Shown: positions 36,303-45,261 of the stretch, in pieces
Position numbering within the stretch: position 1 is the first letter of the stretch
Layout of the letters: every line of letters begins with the position of its first letter
Assembly: GCF_040049215.1 (NCBI RefSeq)
Contig: NZ_JBDZDN010000005.1
Span: 62,001 to 126,000 of the forward strand
Direction: 5' to 3'
DNA: 64,000 nt
DNA from: Mesorhizobium_K sp040049215
Lineage (GTDB): Bacteria; Pseudomonadota; Alphaproteobacteria; Rhizobiales; Rhizobiaceae
Made by a program: the position numbers and the translations under genes
Notes under the pieces: generated by a model
What the model saw: the letters and a program-made list of their open reading frames with translations, nothing else
What the model was told of the DNA's origin: nothing
The model's database searches: none

Positions 36303-36800
36303 ATGTGCAGAATGAAACGCATATTAGCAGCGGCCGTTTTGATGGCGGTCAGTTCCGGAACAGCTCTTGCCACTGGAACCCACGCCGGAGGCCATGGAGA
36401 CGAAACCGCCACGATGGCAATCGGCAAGCCTGGAAAGGCGGGCAAGGCAAAGCGAACCGTCAACATCACGATGTCGGAGAGCGACGACGGCAAGATGATG
36501 TTCCAACCGGCTGTGCTCAAGGTGAAGCAGGGCGAAACCGTTCGTCTGAAGTTCATCAATAAGGGCGAGGTCGACCACGAGTTCGTCATGGACGTCCATG
36601 AAGGGATCATGGAGCACAAGGCGCTGATGGAGAAGTTCCCCGAGATGGAGCATGCCGACCCCAATTCCATTCGGCTGGCGCCGGGCGCCGGAGGCGAGAT
36701 CGTCTGGACCTTCGCCAATGCCGGCGAATTCGGTTTCGCCTGCCTGATTCCGGGTCATTACGATTCCGGCATGAAAGGCGATATCAGCGTCGCCCACTAA
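36303..36800 (+). CDS. Periplasmic cupredoxin-like protein
   Basis: The 165-residue protein has a signal peptide (MKRILAAAVLMAVSSGTALA) and a blue-copper fold. Ligands look like His in VDHEFVMD near 103 and Cys/His/Met in ACLIPGHYDSGM near 150-161. It may carry or buffer copper between the oxidase and CusF. The first of two in-frame ATGs, nine bases apart, is chosen; the second (36312) gives a cleaner signal peptide. Confidence 0.85.
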   Translation: MCRMKRILAAAVLMAVSSGTALATGTHAGGHGDETATMAIGKPGKAGKAKRTVNITMSESDDGKMMFQPAVLKVKQGETVRLKFINKGEVDHEFVMDVHEGIMEHKALMEKFPEMEHADPNSIRLAPGAGGEIVWTFANAGEFGFACLIPGHYDSGMKGDISVAH

Positions 36801-36826
36801 CCCTCCAAACCGCAAAGGAAGCAGCC

Positions 36827-37111
36827 ATGAAACCATTGGTAAAGGCACTCTCGACCCTGGTGCTCGCGCTCGCCATCGGCGGGAGCGCGCTCGCACAGGA
36901 ATACGTGAAAGGCGAAGTCGTCAAAATCGACGCCAAGCAGAAGAAGCTGACGATCAAACATGAGCCGCTGGAGAATCTCGATATGCCCGCGATGACGATG
37001 GTGTTTGTCGTCGCGGAGGACGCCATGCTCGAGAAAGTCAAAGCGGGTCAAGCGATCGAGTTTACAGCCGACCGCGTCAACGGACGCATCACGGTCACTG
37101 GTATCAAGTGA
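36827..37111 (+). CDS. cusF: CusF-type periplasmic copper chaperone
   Basis: The 94-residue protein has a signal peptide (to SALA, residue 23) and the CusF OB-like fold. Copper ligands are likely the His in IKHEPLENL and the two Met residues in LDMPAMTMVF. It delivers Cu(I)/Ag(I) to CusB in the periplasm. A GGAAG ribosome site precedes the ATG. It follows the cupredoxin gene by 26 bases. Confidence 0.9.
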   Translation: MKPLVKALSTLVLALAIGGSALAQEYVKGEVVKIDAKQKKLTIKHEPLENLDMPAMTMVFVVAEDAMLEKVKAGQAIEFTADRVNGRITVTGIK

Positions 37112-37184
37112 TCCGGGAATGGAGCCGCGGGTTGAAATCAACCCGCGGCCGCGGTCTGATCGGGCAATACCGCGGGCACGAGCG

Positions 37185-37550
37185 TCACGATGAGGGAGCC
37201 GCGCAGAATGTTATCCAGAGGCTTTCTTTCCAGTCATCGTGTGCGGAGCGGCTCAGAGGAATAGCCATGGGATACTTCCGCGCGCCCACACTCACGTATG
37301 CGGGATAATTACAGCGAACGCGTGCACGATGCTTTCCGGTGTCTTCATATCTTACAGCGCCGGTCGCGTCCGTCTCGGCCAAGCCAATAGCGACTTCAAA
37401 GTCATAATCGCTATCTTGCGAGACACTATTGTTCAGGACGCTGAGCTGGACCGACGTGGCATCTGGAAAATTGGCAGTGTAAAATACCACTTGCTCCGCC
37501 ATTGAGGGCGTAGCCACCATCACGCCGGCAAGAAATGCAATGGCGCGCAT
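37185..37550 (-). CDS. Small exported protein, unknown
   Basis: The 121-residue protein has a signal peptide (MRAIAFLAGVMVATPSMA), a strong GGAGGAG ribosome site and one Cys pair (VRCN, ITFC). It reads as a beta-rich protein with many Asp and Ser residues, but no family is recognised. It lies antisense between cusF and the 37715 gene and so is transcribed on its own. The codon use and signal peptide support it being real. Confidence 0.6.
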   Translation of the reverse strand: MRAIAFLAGVMVATPSMAEQVVFYTANFPDATSVQLSVLNNSVSQDSDYDFEVAIGLAETDATGAVRYEDTGKHRARVRCNYPAYVSVGARKYPMAIPLSRSAHDDWKESLWITFCAAPSS

Positions 37551-37714
37551 CTCCTCCTCCCGAGGATCGAAAACGACACTATCATCTATCGCACGGATAT
37601 TCGAATCGAATCTCTGTTTCGGCAGGGGGGGCCGCGTCGTGCGCGGTTTCACAAGAAGGTCATAAATCCCGGAAACACTATCGCGCGATGGCTGCCTATG
37701 CCAAAGTGTGACTA

Positions 37715-38059
37715 ATGACGAATTCGTTCGGCTTCGGAAGGATGCTGTTGCTGCTGGTCGTGTTTGGCCTGGCCTTTGCACCTTTGGGAGCTTCGCCTTC
37801 GGGTGCTTCTGTCGCCGGGTCGGGTTTGTCGATGCCGGACGACATGCCATGCTGCCCCGACGGCAAGCCAATGGTGCCGGACTGCGGCAAGGATTGCCCG
37901 CTGGCCGTTTTGTGCGTGTTGGGGGTGGTCACCGCCCCGCTTCCCGAAACGCTCTCCTTCCTTCTCCCTGCGCCGGTCGGAGACGATTTCCTGAACGGCA
38001 GAGACGTGATCCTGCCCTCGCTCGTCGGGGAACCGCCCCCGAGACCTCCCAAAGTCTGA
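37715..38059 (+). CDS. Exported Cys-rich small protein with terminal PP motif
   Basis: The 114-residue protein has an N-terminal signal-like segment (MLLLLVVFGLAFAPLGA), a Cys set in MPCCPDGKPMVPDCGKDC and a second hydrophobic stretch (LAVLCVLGVVTAPL). It ends in EPPPRPPKV. Layout and ending match 7014, 32708 and 44298. It likely handles copper in the envelope. No better start than ATG 37715 is seen; a CTAATGACG context gives a weak ribosome site. Confidence 0.6.
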   Translation: MTNSFGFGRMLLLLVVFGLAFAPLGASPSGASVAGSGLSMPDDMPCCPDGKPMVPDCGKDCPLAVLCVLGVVTAPLPETLSFLLPAPVGDDFLNGRDVILPSLVGEPPPRPPKV

Positions 38060-38184
38060 CTGGCAAATAGGCGCGTTTAGCGCCGGAACCCGTGCGGGCG
38101 AATACTGCGCGGGCCGTTCGCATGGCGTTTGTCATGCCCCCGCCGTGCGCAAGCGCGGAACAATGTCAGTCGGAAACATTGATC

Positions 38185-38586
38185 ATGAAATCGAAATTTT
38201 TCCCATGCGCCGCAATGCTGGCGCTCGCGTCCTTCCTCGTAGCTTTTCAGGCGGCCAAAGCAGCGCAAGAGGACTACGAATTCCAGCTCGTTAAGAACGA
38301 GATCAAGGAAGGAAACGGTGCCGTCGTCGCGGTCAGGCTCCTCGACAAGAGGACAGGCGCTCCGGTGAATAACGCCGTCGTATTCGCCACCAGAATGGAC
38401 ATGGCTCCGGACGGAATGGAGGCGATGACTGCGTCTATCGAGGCGCTGCCATCCGAGGAGCCCGGCATCTATCGCTTCAAGACCAACTTCATGATGGCTG
38501 GAGGCTGGCGCTTCTCCATCGCGGCGAAGGTCCAGGGCGAGACCGAAACGGTCGAGGGCCGCCTGGAATTCAAGGCCGTCCAATGA
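38185..38586 (+). CDS. FixH-like exported protein
   Basis: The 133-residue protein has a signal peptide or membrane anchor (FFPCAAMLALASFLVAF) and a FixH/YtkA-like beta-sandwich: FQLVKNEIKEGNGAVVAVRL, LDKRTGAPVNNAVVFATRMD and FMMAGGWRFSIAAKVQ. Small proteins of this kind often precede CusB in copper efflux operons. The stop overlaps the cusB start by four bases. Its role may be in metal delivery or pump assembly; that is an inference from position. Confidence 0.75.
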   Translation: MKSKFFPCAAMLALASFLVAFQAAKAAQEDYEFQLVKNEIKEGNGAVVAVRLLDKRTGAPVNNAVVFATRMDMAPDGMEAMTASIEALPSEEPGIYRFKTNFMMAGGWRFSIAAKVQGETETVEGRLEFKAVQ

Positions 38587-40034
38587 AAAGGTTCGGCTCA
38601 TTGCTGACGCTTGCCGTATTGGCGGCCGGGGCGGCCGCAGGCGGATACTCGGCCGGACAGCACGATCTGTCCGTCTCGGACGTCGTGCAAATGATCGAGA
38701 CGAACATCGAGCGCCCGCTCAGCGCGGAACCGATGACGACGACTGCCGATCCGGTTCCCTTTGGTCCCATCATTTACTACCGCCATCCCGATGGAGATCC
38801 AGCCTATTCGTCGATGCCGAAGCGCACCGAGGACGGCCGGGATTTCGTCGCGATCCTGGCGAGCGAAGACGTTAGTTTCGAGGTTCGCCCTGAGGTCAAA
38901 GCAGGCGGCGGTGAAGCGACGGGGCCGAGCGGCCGGAAGATTCTCTACTACCGCAATCCCATGGGCCTGCCGGACACGTCTCCTGTGCCGAAGAAGGATT
39001 CCATGGGGATGGACTACATTCCCGTCTTCGAAGGCGAAGCGGATGACGGGTCGACCGTCAAGGTCTCGGCAGGAAAGCTGCAACGGACAGGCGTGAAGAC
39101 AGCGCTGGCCACCAGAGGCGCGATCAAACGTCCGGTCCGGGTTCCCGGCACAGTCACGCTGGACGAGCGCCGCGTCAGCGTCGTCTCGACTCGCACCGAG
39201 GCTTTCCTCGAGGAAGTGGCGAACATTACGACCGGAGAGGCCATCGAGAAAGGTCGCCCGCTCGTCCGGTTTTACGCCAGAGAAATCGCCCAGGCAGGTG
39301 CTCTCTATGCCGCCGACCTGAAAGGCGGGTCAGGCGCCAACGCGGCGGCAGGAAGCCTGCAGCGTCTTGAAAATCTCGGCGTTCCTGCGGAAGCGATTGC
39401 TGAGATCGAGAAGACGAAGAAGGTGCCGATCTCGGTTACGCTGATGGCGCCCCGCAGCGGCGTTGTTCTCGAGCGCATGGCCGTCGACGGCATGATGGCG
39501 GAGGCGGGTGAAATTCTGTTCCGCATCGCCGATGTCTCGACCCTCTGGGTCATGGCGGACGTGCCGGAATAAGAGTTGAGTTCGGTTCGCATCGGGGACA
39601 AGGCGACCGTCCGCATCCGCAGCCTTCCGGGCAAGGTGTTCGAAGGCAAGGTCGGTCTGATCTACCCTGAAATCCAGGGACAGACCCGCACCGCGAGGAT
39701 TCGCATCGAACTCCCCAACCCCGACGGGCTGCTGCTTGCCAACATGTATGCCGAGGTGGAGATCGCGACGGGCGGCACTGATCCTGTCGTGGCCGTGCCC
39801 GATAGCGCCGTCATCGACACGGGGGACCGCCAGGTTGTGATCGTCGACAAAGGCGAAGGCAGCTTTGAGCCGCGCGACGTGAAGATCGGCATGCGAGGCG
39901 ACGGTATGGCCGAGATCATGGAGGGCCTTGCCGAAGGTGAAAAGGTCGTTGTCTCGGCTAACTTCCTGATCGACGCCGAAAGCAACCTGAAGGCCGCGCT
40001 CAGCGCGCTGACGCCTGCGGAGGCGCAGCCATGA
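38583..40034 (+). pseudogene. cusB: CusB-type adaptor interrupted by one in-frame TAA
   Basis: The frame from 38583 gives a normal adaptor: anchor (1-25), two heavy-metal-binding segments (YYRHPDGDPAYSSMP, YYRNPMGLPDTSPVPKKDS), lipoyl and hairpin parts, and FRIADVSTLWVMADVPE. There the codon 39570-39572 is TAA. The same frame continues without a gap (ELSSVRIGDKATVRIRSLP) to 40034 with the rest of the beta-barrel and membrane-proximal domains. Relatives have Tyr at this place (PEYEL), so one base change explains it. The product would be cut at residue 329. Readthrough or restart at TTG 39576 are possible but not evident. Overlaps cusA by four bases. Confidence 0.9.
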
Positions 40035-43000
40035 TCGCAAAGCTCATTGCCTGGTCGGCCCGAAATCTGATCCTCGTATTCTTCGCGACCGGACTTGCCG
40101 CTGCCGCGGGGGTCTATGCGGTCAAGACCCTGCCGCTGGATGCCATACCGGACCTCTCCGACGTCCAGGTCATCGTGTTCACCGATTATCCGGGCCAGGC
40201 CCCGCAGGTCGTCGAGGACCAGGTCACCTATCCGCTGACGACCTCTATGCTGACCGTGCCACGGTCGAAGGTGGTGCGCGGTTTCTCCTTCTTCGGCGTA
40301 TCCTTCGTCTACGTGATCTTCGAGGACGGCACCGATCCCTATTGGGCGCGGAGCCGGGTGCTCGAATATCTGAACGCGGCCGCCAGCCGTCTGCCCGACG
40401 GCGTTTCCCCGGCGCTCGGACCGGACGCGACAGGCGTCGGCTGGGTTTACCAGTACGCGGTCGTCGCCAAGGAGTTGTCCCTCGCGGAACTCCGGTCCCT
40501 GCAGGACTGGGTCGTGCGCTTCGCAGTTTCGAAGGCGGAAGGCGTGTCCGAGGTTGCAAGCGTCGGCGGTTTCGTGAAGCAGTACTCGATAGTGGTCGAT
40601 CCGTCGCGGATGCGCGCCCAGGGCGTGACGCTTTCGGAAATAGGCGAAGCGGTCCGCACCAGTAACATGGACACGGGTGGCCGCACGGTCGAAATTTCCG
40701 AATTCGAGTTCATGGTGCGGGGTCGCGGCTATCTGAAGAGTGTGTCCGACATCGAGAGCATCGTGCTCAAGTCGGTCAGCGGCGTGCCGCTCAGGCTCGG
40801 CGACGTCGCCAAGGTCGAGATTGTGCCTGACGAGCGCCGCGGCATCGCTGAACTGAACGGCGAGGGCGAGGTCGCGAGCGGCATCGTGTTGCAGCGGGTC
40901 GGCGCGAATGCGCTGACCGTCATCGAGAACGCCAAGGAGAGACTCGCTGAGATCGAAAGGAGCCTGCCCGAAGGCACCGAGATCGTGCCCGTCTACGATC
41001 GTTCAAAGCTCATCGAGGCGGCTATCGAAACCCTGAAGTCGACGCTGATCGAGGAGAGCATCGTTGTAGCCCTCGTCACCATCGTGTTTCTGCTTCATGT
41101 GAGGAGCGCACTGGTCGCCATAATCATGCTGCCCGTCGGCATCCTGATGGCTTTCGCCGCTATGAAGCTGCTTGGCCTCGGCTCCAACATCATGAGCCTC
41201 GGCGGCATCGCTATCGCCATCGGGGCGATGATCGACGCGGCGATCGTCATGATCGAGAACGCGCACAAGCACCTGGAACGGGCGCCTCCGGGCAAGCCCC
41301 GCATCGAGGTTTTGATCAAGGCTGCAGCCGAGGTCGGGCCAGCGCTGTTCTTCAGCCTGCTCATCATCACGGTCTCGTTCCTGCCGATATTCACGCTTGA
41401 AAGCCAGGAAGGCCGTCTGTTCGGTCCGCTCGCCTTCACCAAAACCTTCGCCATGGCGGCGGCGGCGCTGCTCTCGGTGACACTGGTGCCTGCCTTGATG
41501 GTGATGCTCGTGCGCGGCCGCATCGTGCCGGAGCACAGAAACCCGCTCAACAGGCTGCTTATCGGCCTCTATCGGCCCGTTATCGCCGGGGTGCTGAAGG
41601 CGAAGACCTTCACGATCCTGCTCGCAATCGCAGCCTTAGCTGTCACGGTTTGGCCAGCGCGCCAGCTTGGCAGCGAGTTCATGCCGAATCTCGACGAGGG
41701 AACGCTGATGTACATGCCGACGACGCTGCCAGGGCTGTCCGTCACGAAAGCCGCGGAACTGATGCAAATGCAGGACCGGATCATAAGGTCGTTCCCGGAA
41801 GTAGAGTCTGTCTTCGGCAAGGCAGGCCGCGCACAGACCGCGACCGACCCCGCGCCGACCGAGATGTTCGAAACGATCATCAACTTGAAACCGAAATCCC
41901 AATGGCGGCGGGGAGTCACGTCGGAAAGCCTGAAAACCGAGATGGACGCCGCGCTGCAGTTTCCGGGCGTGTCGAATGCCTGGACGATGCCGATCCGCGC
42001 CCGCATCGACATGCTGTCGACGGGCATACGCACGCCCGTGGGGGTCAAGGTCTACGGCACCGATCTCGCTCAAATGGAAAATGTCGCGCGCCAGATCGAG
42101 GCCGTTCTCAGGGCCGTGCCCGGCACGTCGAGTGCCTACGCCGAGCGGGTGATCGGCGGTTACTATCTCGACATCGTGCCCGACCGAACCGCCCTCGGCC
42201 GCTACGGCCTGTCGATCGGCGACGTGCAGGACGTGATCTCCATGGCGCTCGGCGCAAAGGTCATTACGTCCACGGTCGAGGGCCGCGAGCGCTATGGCGT
42301 CGCAATCCGCTATCCGCGGGCGCTCAGAAGCGATCCCGGCGCGATTGCCCGCGACGTGCAGATCGCGTTGCCCGGCGGCGGCTTCGTGCCGCTGGGCGAG
42401 GTCGCCAAGGTTGAACTCACGCGCGGCGCGACCTCGATCCGTACCGAGAACGGACAGCTCGCCGTCTACATCTTCGTCGATCTTGCCGGCCGCGATCTCG
42501 GCGGCTATGTCAGCGAGGCTCAAGCTGCGGTCGCCGCCGAGGTAAAACTGCCGCCCGGTTATTCGGTCGCCTGGAGCGGGCAGTTCGAATATCTCGAACG
42601 TGCCAAGGCGCGGCTGAAGATCGTCGTGCCGCTGACGCTCGCGCTCATCTTGCTGCTGCTCTACCTCAATTTCCGTGCGCTGACGGAGACGCTGATCGTC
42701 ATGCTGTCGCTGCCATTCGCGATCGTCGGCGGCATTTGGATGATGTGGTGGCTGGGCTTCAACATGTCGGTCGCGGTCGCGGTGGGCTTCATTGCGCTCG
42801 CCGGCGTGGCCGCCGAAACCGGGGTCATCATGCTGATCTATCTCGACAACGCGTGGAGCGAAGCGAGGGCCAGATGTGCGGCCGAGAAGCGGAGTTTGAC
42901 CAAGTTGGATCTCAACGAGGCGATCATGTTCGGCGCCGTCGAGCGCGTGCGCCCGAAGATGATGACAGTCGTCGCCATCATGGCGGGCTTGCTGCCTATC

Positions 43001-43198
43001 CTGTGGAGCACGGGCACCGGATCGGAGGTCATGCAGCGGATAGCCGTCCCCATGATCGGCGGCATGATTTCTTCAACGATCCTGACGCTTGTCGTGATCC
43101 CGGCCGTCTACGGCATCGTCAAGGGCTGGTGGTTGCCGAGCCGGAGTGTGATCGAGGAGCCAAGAGAAGACGCTCGGCTGAAACTGGCCGTGCAATAG
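40031..43198 (+). CDS. cusA: CusA-type heavy-metal RND pump
   Basis: The 1055-residue inner-membrane proton-driven pump exports Cu(I)/Ag(I). It has the twelve-span RND layout, with DAIPDLSDVQVIVFTDYPGQ near 38-57, the proton-relay helix GAMIDAAIVMIENAHKHLE near 400 and WPARQLGSEFMPNLDEG near 540. Met residues typical of the CusA pathway include PNLDEGTLMYMPTTLPG and periplasmic loops. It is complete although the adaptor is broken, so its pump may depend on another CusB or on readthrough. Start overlaps cusB. Confidence 0.94.
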   Translation: MIAKLIAWSARNLILVFFATGLAAAAGVYAVKTLPLDAIPDLSDVQVIVFTDYPGQAPQVVEDQVTYPLTTSMLTVPRSKVVRGFSFFGVSFVYVIFEDGTDPYWARSRVLEYLNAAASRLPDGVSPALGPDATGVGWVYQYAVVAKELSLAELRSLQDWVVRFAVSKAEGVSEVASVGGFVKQYSIVVDPSRMRAQGVTLSEIGEAVRTSNMDTGGRTVEISEFEFMVRGRGYLKSVSDIESIVLKSVSGVPLRLGDVAKVEIVPDERRGIAELNGEGEVASGIVLQRVGANALTVIENAKERLAEIERSLPEGTEIVPVYDRSKLIEAAIETLKSTLIEESIVVALVTIVFLLHVRSALVAIIMLPVGILMAFAAMKLLGLGSNIMSLGGIAIAIGAMIDAAIVMIENAHKHLERAPPGKPRIEVLIKAAAEVGPALFFSLLIITVSFLPIFTLESQEGRLFGPLAFTKTFAMAAAALLSVTLVPALMVMLVRGRIVPEHRNPLNRLLIGLYRPVIAGVLKAKTFTILLAIAALAVTVWPARQLGSEFMPNLDEGTLMYMPTTLPGLSVTKAAELMQMQDRIIRSFPEVESVFGKAGRAQTATDPAPTEMFETIINLKPKSQWRRGVTSESLKTEMDAALQFPGVSNAWTMPIRARIDMLSTGIRTPVGVKVYGTDLAQMENVARQIEAVLRAVPGTSSAYAERVIGGYYLDIVPDRTALGRYGLSIGDVQDVISMALGAKVITSTVEGRERYGVAIRYPRALRSDPGAIARDVQIALPGGGFVPLGEVAKVELTRGATSIRTENGQLAVYIFVDLAGRDLGGYVSEAQAAVAAEVKLPPGYSVAWSGQFEYLERAKARLKIVVPLTLALILLLLYLNFRALTETLIVMLSLPFAIVGGIWMMWWLGFNMSVAVAVGFIALAGVAAETGVIMLIYLDNAWSEARARCAAEKRSLTKLDLNEAIMFGAVERVRPKMMTVVAIMAGLLPILWSTGTGSEVMQRIAVPMIGGMISSTILTLVVIPAVYGIVKGWWLPSRSVIEEPREDARLKLAVQ

Positions 43199-43207
43199 GA
43201 GCGAAAA

Positions 43208-43324
43208 ATGATGGATCAGATGATGTCCGGCGGCATGTGGGGCATGGGCGTGGCAGGCTTCATCCTCCCGGCTCTGGTCGTGCTGGTGATCGCTGCCTTG
43301 GTCAAGTTCGTGTTCTTCAAATGA
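43208..43324 (+). CDS. 38-residue Met-rich membrane miniprotein
   Basis: A short frame nine bases after cusA encodes MMDQMMSGGMWGMG followed by one hydrophobic span of about 20 residues (VAGFILPALVVLVIAALV) and KFVFFK. Six Met residues in the first 13 (positions 1, 2, 5, 6, 10, 13) could bind Cu(I) at the membrane face. AGGAGCGAAAA supplies a ribosome site. Spacing and topology suggest it is a small partner of the CusA pump or a copper-binding peptide. Too short for homology to be certain. Confidence 0.6.
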   Translation: MMDQMMSGGMWGMGVAGFILPALVVLVIAALVKFVFFK

Positions 43325-43379
43325 CAATCGCAGTAACGAGGGCGCGCGGGCGGAACCGGGCGCCCTCAGATGAGGCTTT

Positions 43380-43712
43380 CTAGGCCGCCATTTTCCGGCA
43401 GCTCTCTGCGCAGCGACGGCAGGCCTCGACACATTCCTGCATGTCGCCAAAGCGCTCGCAATCATCCGCACATTCGTTGCAGATCTCGGCGCATTCGCCA
43501 CAAGTATGCTTGTGGTGCTCGGAGCCGATGAGCATGAAATGCGCCGATGTCCGGCAGATTTCGGCGCACGCCATCATCAATGTGAAGTGTTGTTTTTCGG
43601 TGTGCTGGCCGCCCAGTTCCAGGCAGTGTCCCATCGAGGTTGATAGGCATACCGAGTAACAGCGCAGGCATTCGTCGATGCAGCTTTTCATTTCGGGGCT
43701 AAGGTGATGCAT
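43380..43712 (-). CDS. Four-helix-bundle copper-storage protein (Csp, DUF326)
   Basis: The 110-residue protein has many Cys residues spaced along helices (CIDECLRCYSVC, CAEICR, CGECAEICNECADDCERF, CVEACRRCAESCRK). This is the hallmark of Csp/DUF326 proteins that fill a four-helix bundle with Cu(I). No signal peptide, so a cytosolic Csp3-like role is likely. Start ATG at 43712; a longer frame upstream is Arg-rich and implausible. It is convergent with the miniprotein and is transcribed from the right. Confidence 0.9.
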   Translation of the reverse strand: MHHLSPEMKSCIDECLRCYSVCLSTSMGHCLELGGQHTEKQHFTLMMACAEICRTSAHFMLIGSEHHKHTCGECAEICNECADDCERFGDMQECVEACRRCAESCRKMAA

Positions 43713-43765
43713 TGAGGGGTGTCCTTTGTTCGAGTCGGGGAGCGCCCTGCGACGCCTCCTCACGA

Positions 43766-44218
43766 TCACTTTGCATTAGCCTCAAGCCACTGCTTGAACT
43801 CGCCGATTTCCTTGGTCTGGGCGTCGATGATCGTCTGAGCCATCTTCTTGGCTTCGGCATTGTCGCCGTACTTCAGCTCGACTTCGGCCATGTCGATCGC
43901 ACCCTGGTGATGCGCAATCATCCCGCAAGCGAAGGCGACATCGGGGTCTTTGGCCATCATGCCTTGCATCATGGCAGGATGCATCTTCATCATCGCTGCC
44001 ATGTTGGCCTTGTGCGCTTCATCCATGCCCGACATGTCAATGCCGGCCATTCCCGGCATGGTGTGCCCGGCTGATGCGCCATCAGCCTGACGGCATTGCG
44101 CCGGCAAGGGCGTTGCAGCCACATCCATAGGCTGGTCGGAGGATTGCTGAGGGAACGCCGCCGAGGCGAAACCCGAAAGCAGCAATGCCGTGGCGATCGC
44201 GATTTTGGTTTTGGTCAT
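43766..44218 (-). CDS. DUF305 (CopM-like) periplasmic protein
   Basis: The 150-residue protein has a signal peptide (MTKTKIAIATALLLSGFASA), a Met-rich segment (HTMPGMAGIDMSGMDEAH, MMKMHPAMMQGMM) and the DUF305 motif MIAHHQGAIDMAEVELKYG. DUF305/CopM proteins bind copper in the periplasm. A CAGGAGA ribosome site supports the start at 44218. It lies upstream of the Csp gene on the same strand. Confidence 0.88.
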   Translation of the reverse strand: MTKTKIAIATALLLSGFASAAFPQQSSDQPMDVAATPLPAQCRQADGASAGHTMPGMAGIDMSGMDEAHKANMAAMMKMHPAMMQGMMAKDPDVAFACGMIAHHQGAIDMAEVELKYGDNAEAKKMAQTIIDAQTKEIGEFKQWLEANAK

Positions 44219-44297
44219 GATTTGTCTCCTGATTGCTTGAACTATGACGCGCGGCGCCAAAGTCTCGCCTCGGCGCCGGCTCGTGACATGAATCCGC

Positions 44298-44663
44298 TTA
44301 TGGTTTTGGCGGTCGGTCCAACCGGTCAGGGATCCGAGAACTGGGCAGACCGGCCGTTTCGATGCGGACAGGAGATTCCAGTGCGGGACTCGGCAGAGTC
44401 GCCGGGACAGCTGCGAAGCCGGCCATGCAATGGAGCGCCGAACAGCAATGTGCGACGCGATGGCCGGTATTTATGCATGGGTCAGTGGCACCCGCCTCGC
44501 TTCCCTGCGCAATCGTCTGCGGCAATTGCAATACCGTGCCGGGAGGATGATCGCGGTTCAGCGCGTTTGCGGGTTGCGCTCCGGACAGGAGCAAACCTAC
44601 AGCGAAGCAGATAAGAATGGCTGCCTTCGCCCGCCGAAGAACCCAGAGTTCAACGCATGACAT
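44298..44663 (-). CDS. Exported small Cys protein with terminal PP motif
   Basis: The 121-residue protein starts with a signal-like segment (AKAAILICFAVGLLLSGAQPA). A small Cys/His set (DPCINTGHRVAHCCSALHC) follows, and the end is IPDRLDRPPKP. This repeats the pattern of 7014, 32708 and 37715. The start at 44663 gives the shortest sensible signal; a longer frame to 44762 is Arg-rich. It is the third gene of a minus-strand copper set. Confidence 0.55.
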   Translation of the reverse strand: MSCVELWVLRRAKAAILICFAVGLLLSGAQPANALNRDHPPGTVLQLPQTIAQGSEAGATDPCINTGHRVAHCCSALHCMAGFAAVPATLPSPALESPVRIETAGLPSSRIPDRLDRPPKP

Positions 44664-44733
44664 GCTGCGTAACGGAAGCGCGAAAACTTTGTTCCGATAC
44701 TGCGGGCCGCCGGTGTAGAAGGAGCGACTGCGG

Positions 44734-45261
44734 CTAGCGCTGCGGAGCCGTCGGGCCCTCATGCTGCTTGCGCCACCCGTACCGGGTCAAGCCCCGCGGC
44801 TTGTACAGCGACAGCGCCACAGGCACGAGCAATACAAGCAACCCTCCCGTGGCGTGGATCACAGGTGACATCCTCAGCCCCCGAAGGTCCGCGCTGGATA
44901 ATATCGTCTCTGGAGAGACGTCAGCTAGATAGCCAATTAGCTCCAGCTGAAGCAGCAGCACGATGGTGACGAGGATGTTCAGCAGAAGTTTCGCTAAGAC
45001 CCAATAGTGCCGGAACAGCCCCCACGGAGTGCCTAGCGACTGGACAATCCCGGTTAGCAGAGAGGCCAGGACCAGCGGTACGATGACGAACCAGGCGGTC
45101 AGCTCCATCGCCGGATAGGCGGCGTGCACTATCTGCAAATCCTTGCTGGTCAAGCCGGCGACCGCAAGAGCGAGAAAGCCAGCTACCGCGCCAAGCGAGC
45201 CGACCGATGAAGCGACATGCACGGTGAGCGCGATCTTGCGAAGGCCGGGTGTCATGATCAT
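44734..45261 (-). CDS. Integral membrane protein, four spans
   Basis: The 175-residue protein has spans at about 8-32, 50-75, 85-105 and 130-155, and a basic C-terminal tail (RKQHEGPTAPQR). N-terminal KIALTVHVASSVGSLGAVAG and HAAYPAMELTAWFVIVPLVL may include heme or metal ligands, but no family was certain (a DUF2269-like protein is possible). Its start overlaps the end of the 59-residue gene upstream (ATGATCATGA), so they form an operon. Confidence 0.65.
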   Translation of the reverse strand: MIMTPGLRKIALTVHVASSVGSLGAVAGFLALAVAGLTSKDLQIVHAAYPAMELTAWFVIVPLVLASLLTGIVQSLGTPWGLFRHYWVLAKLLLNILVTIVLLLQLELIGYLADVSPETILSSADLRGLRMSPVIHATGGLLVLLVPVALSLYKPRGLTRYGWRKQHEGPTAPQR

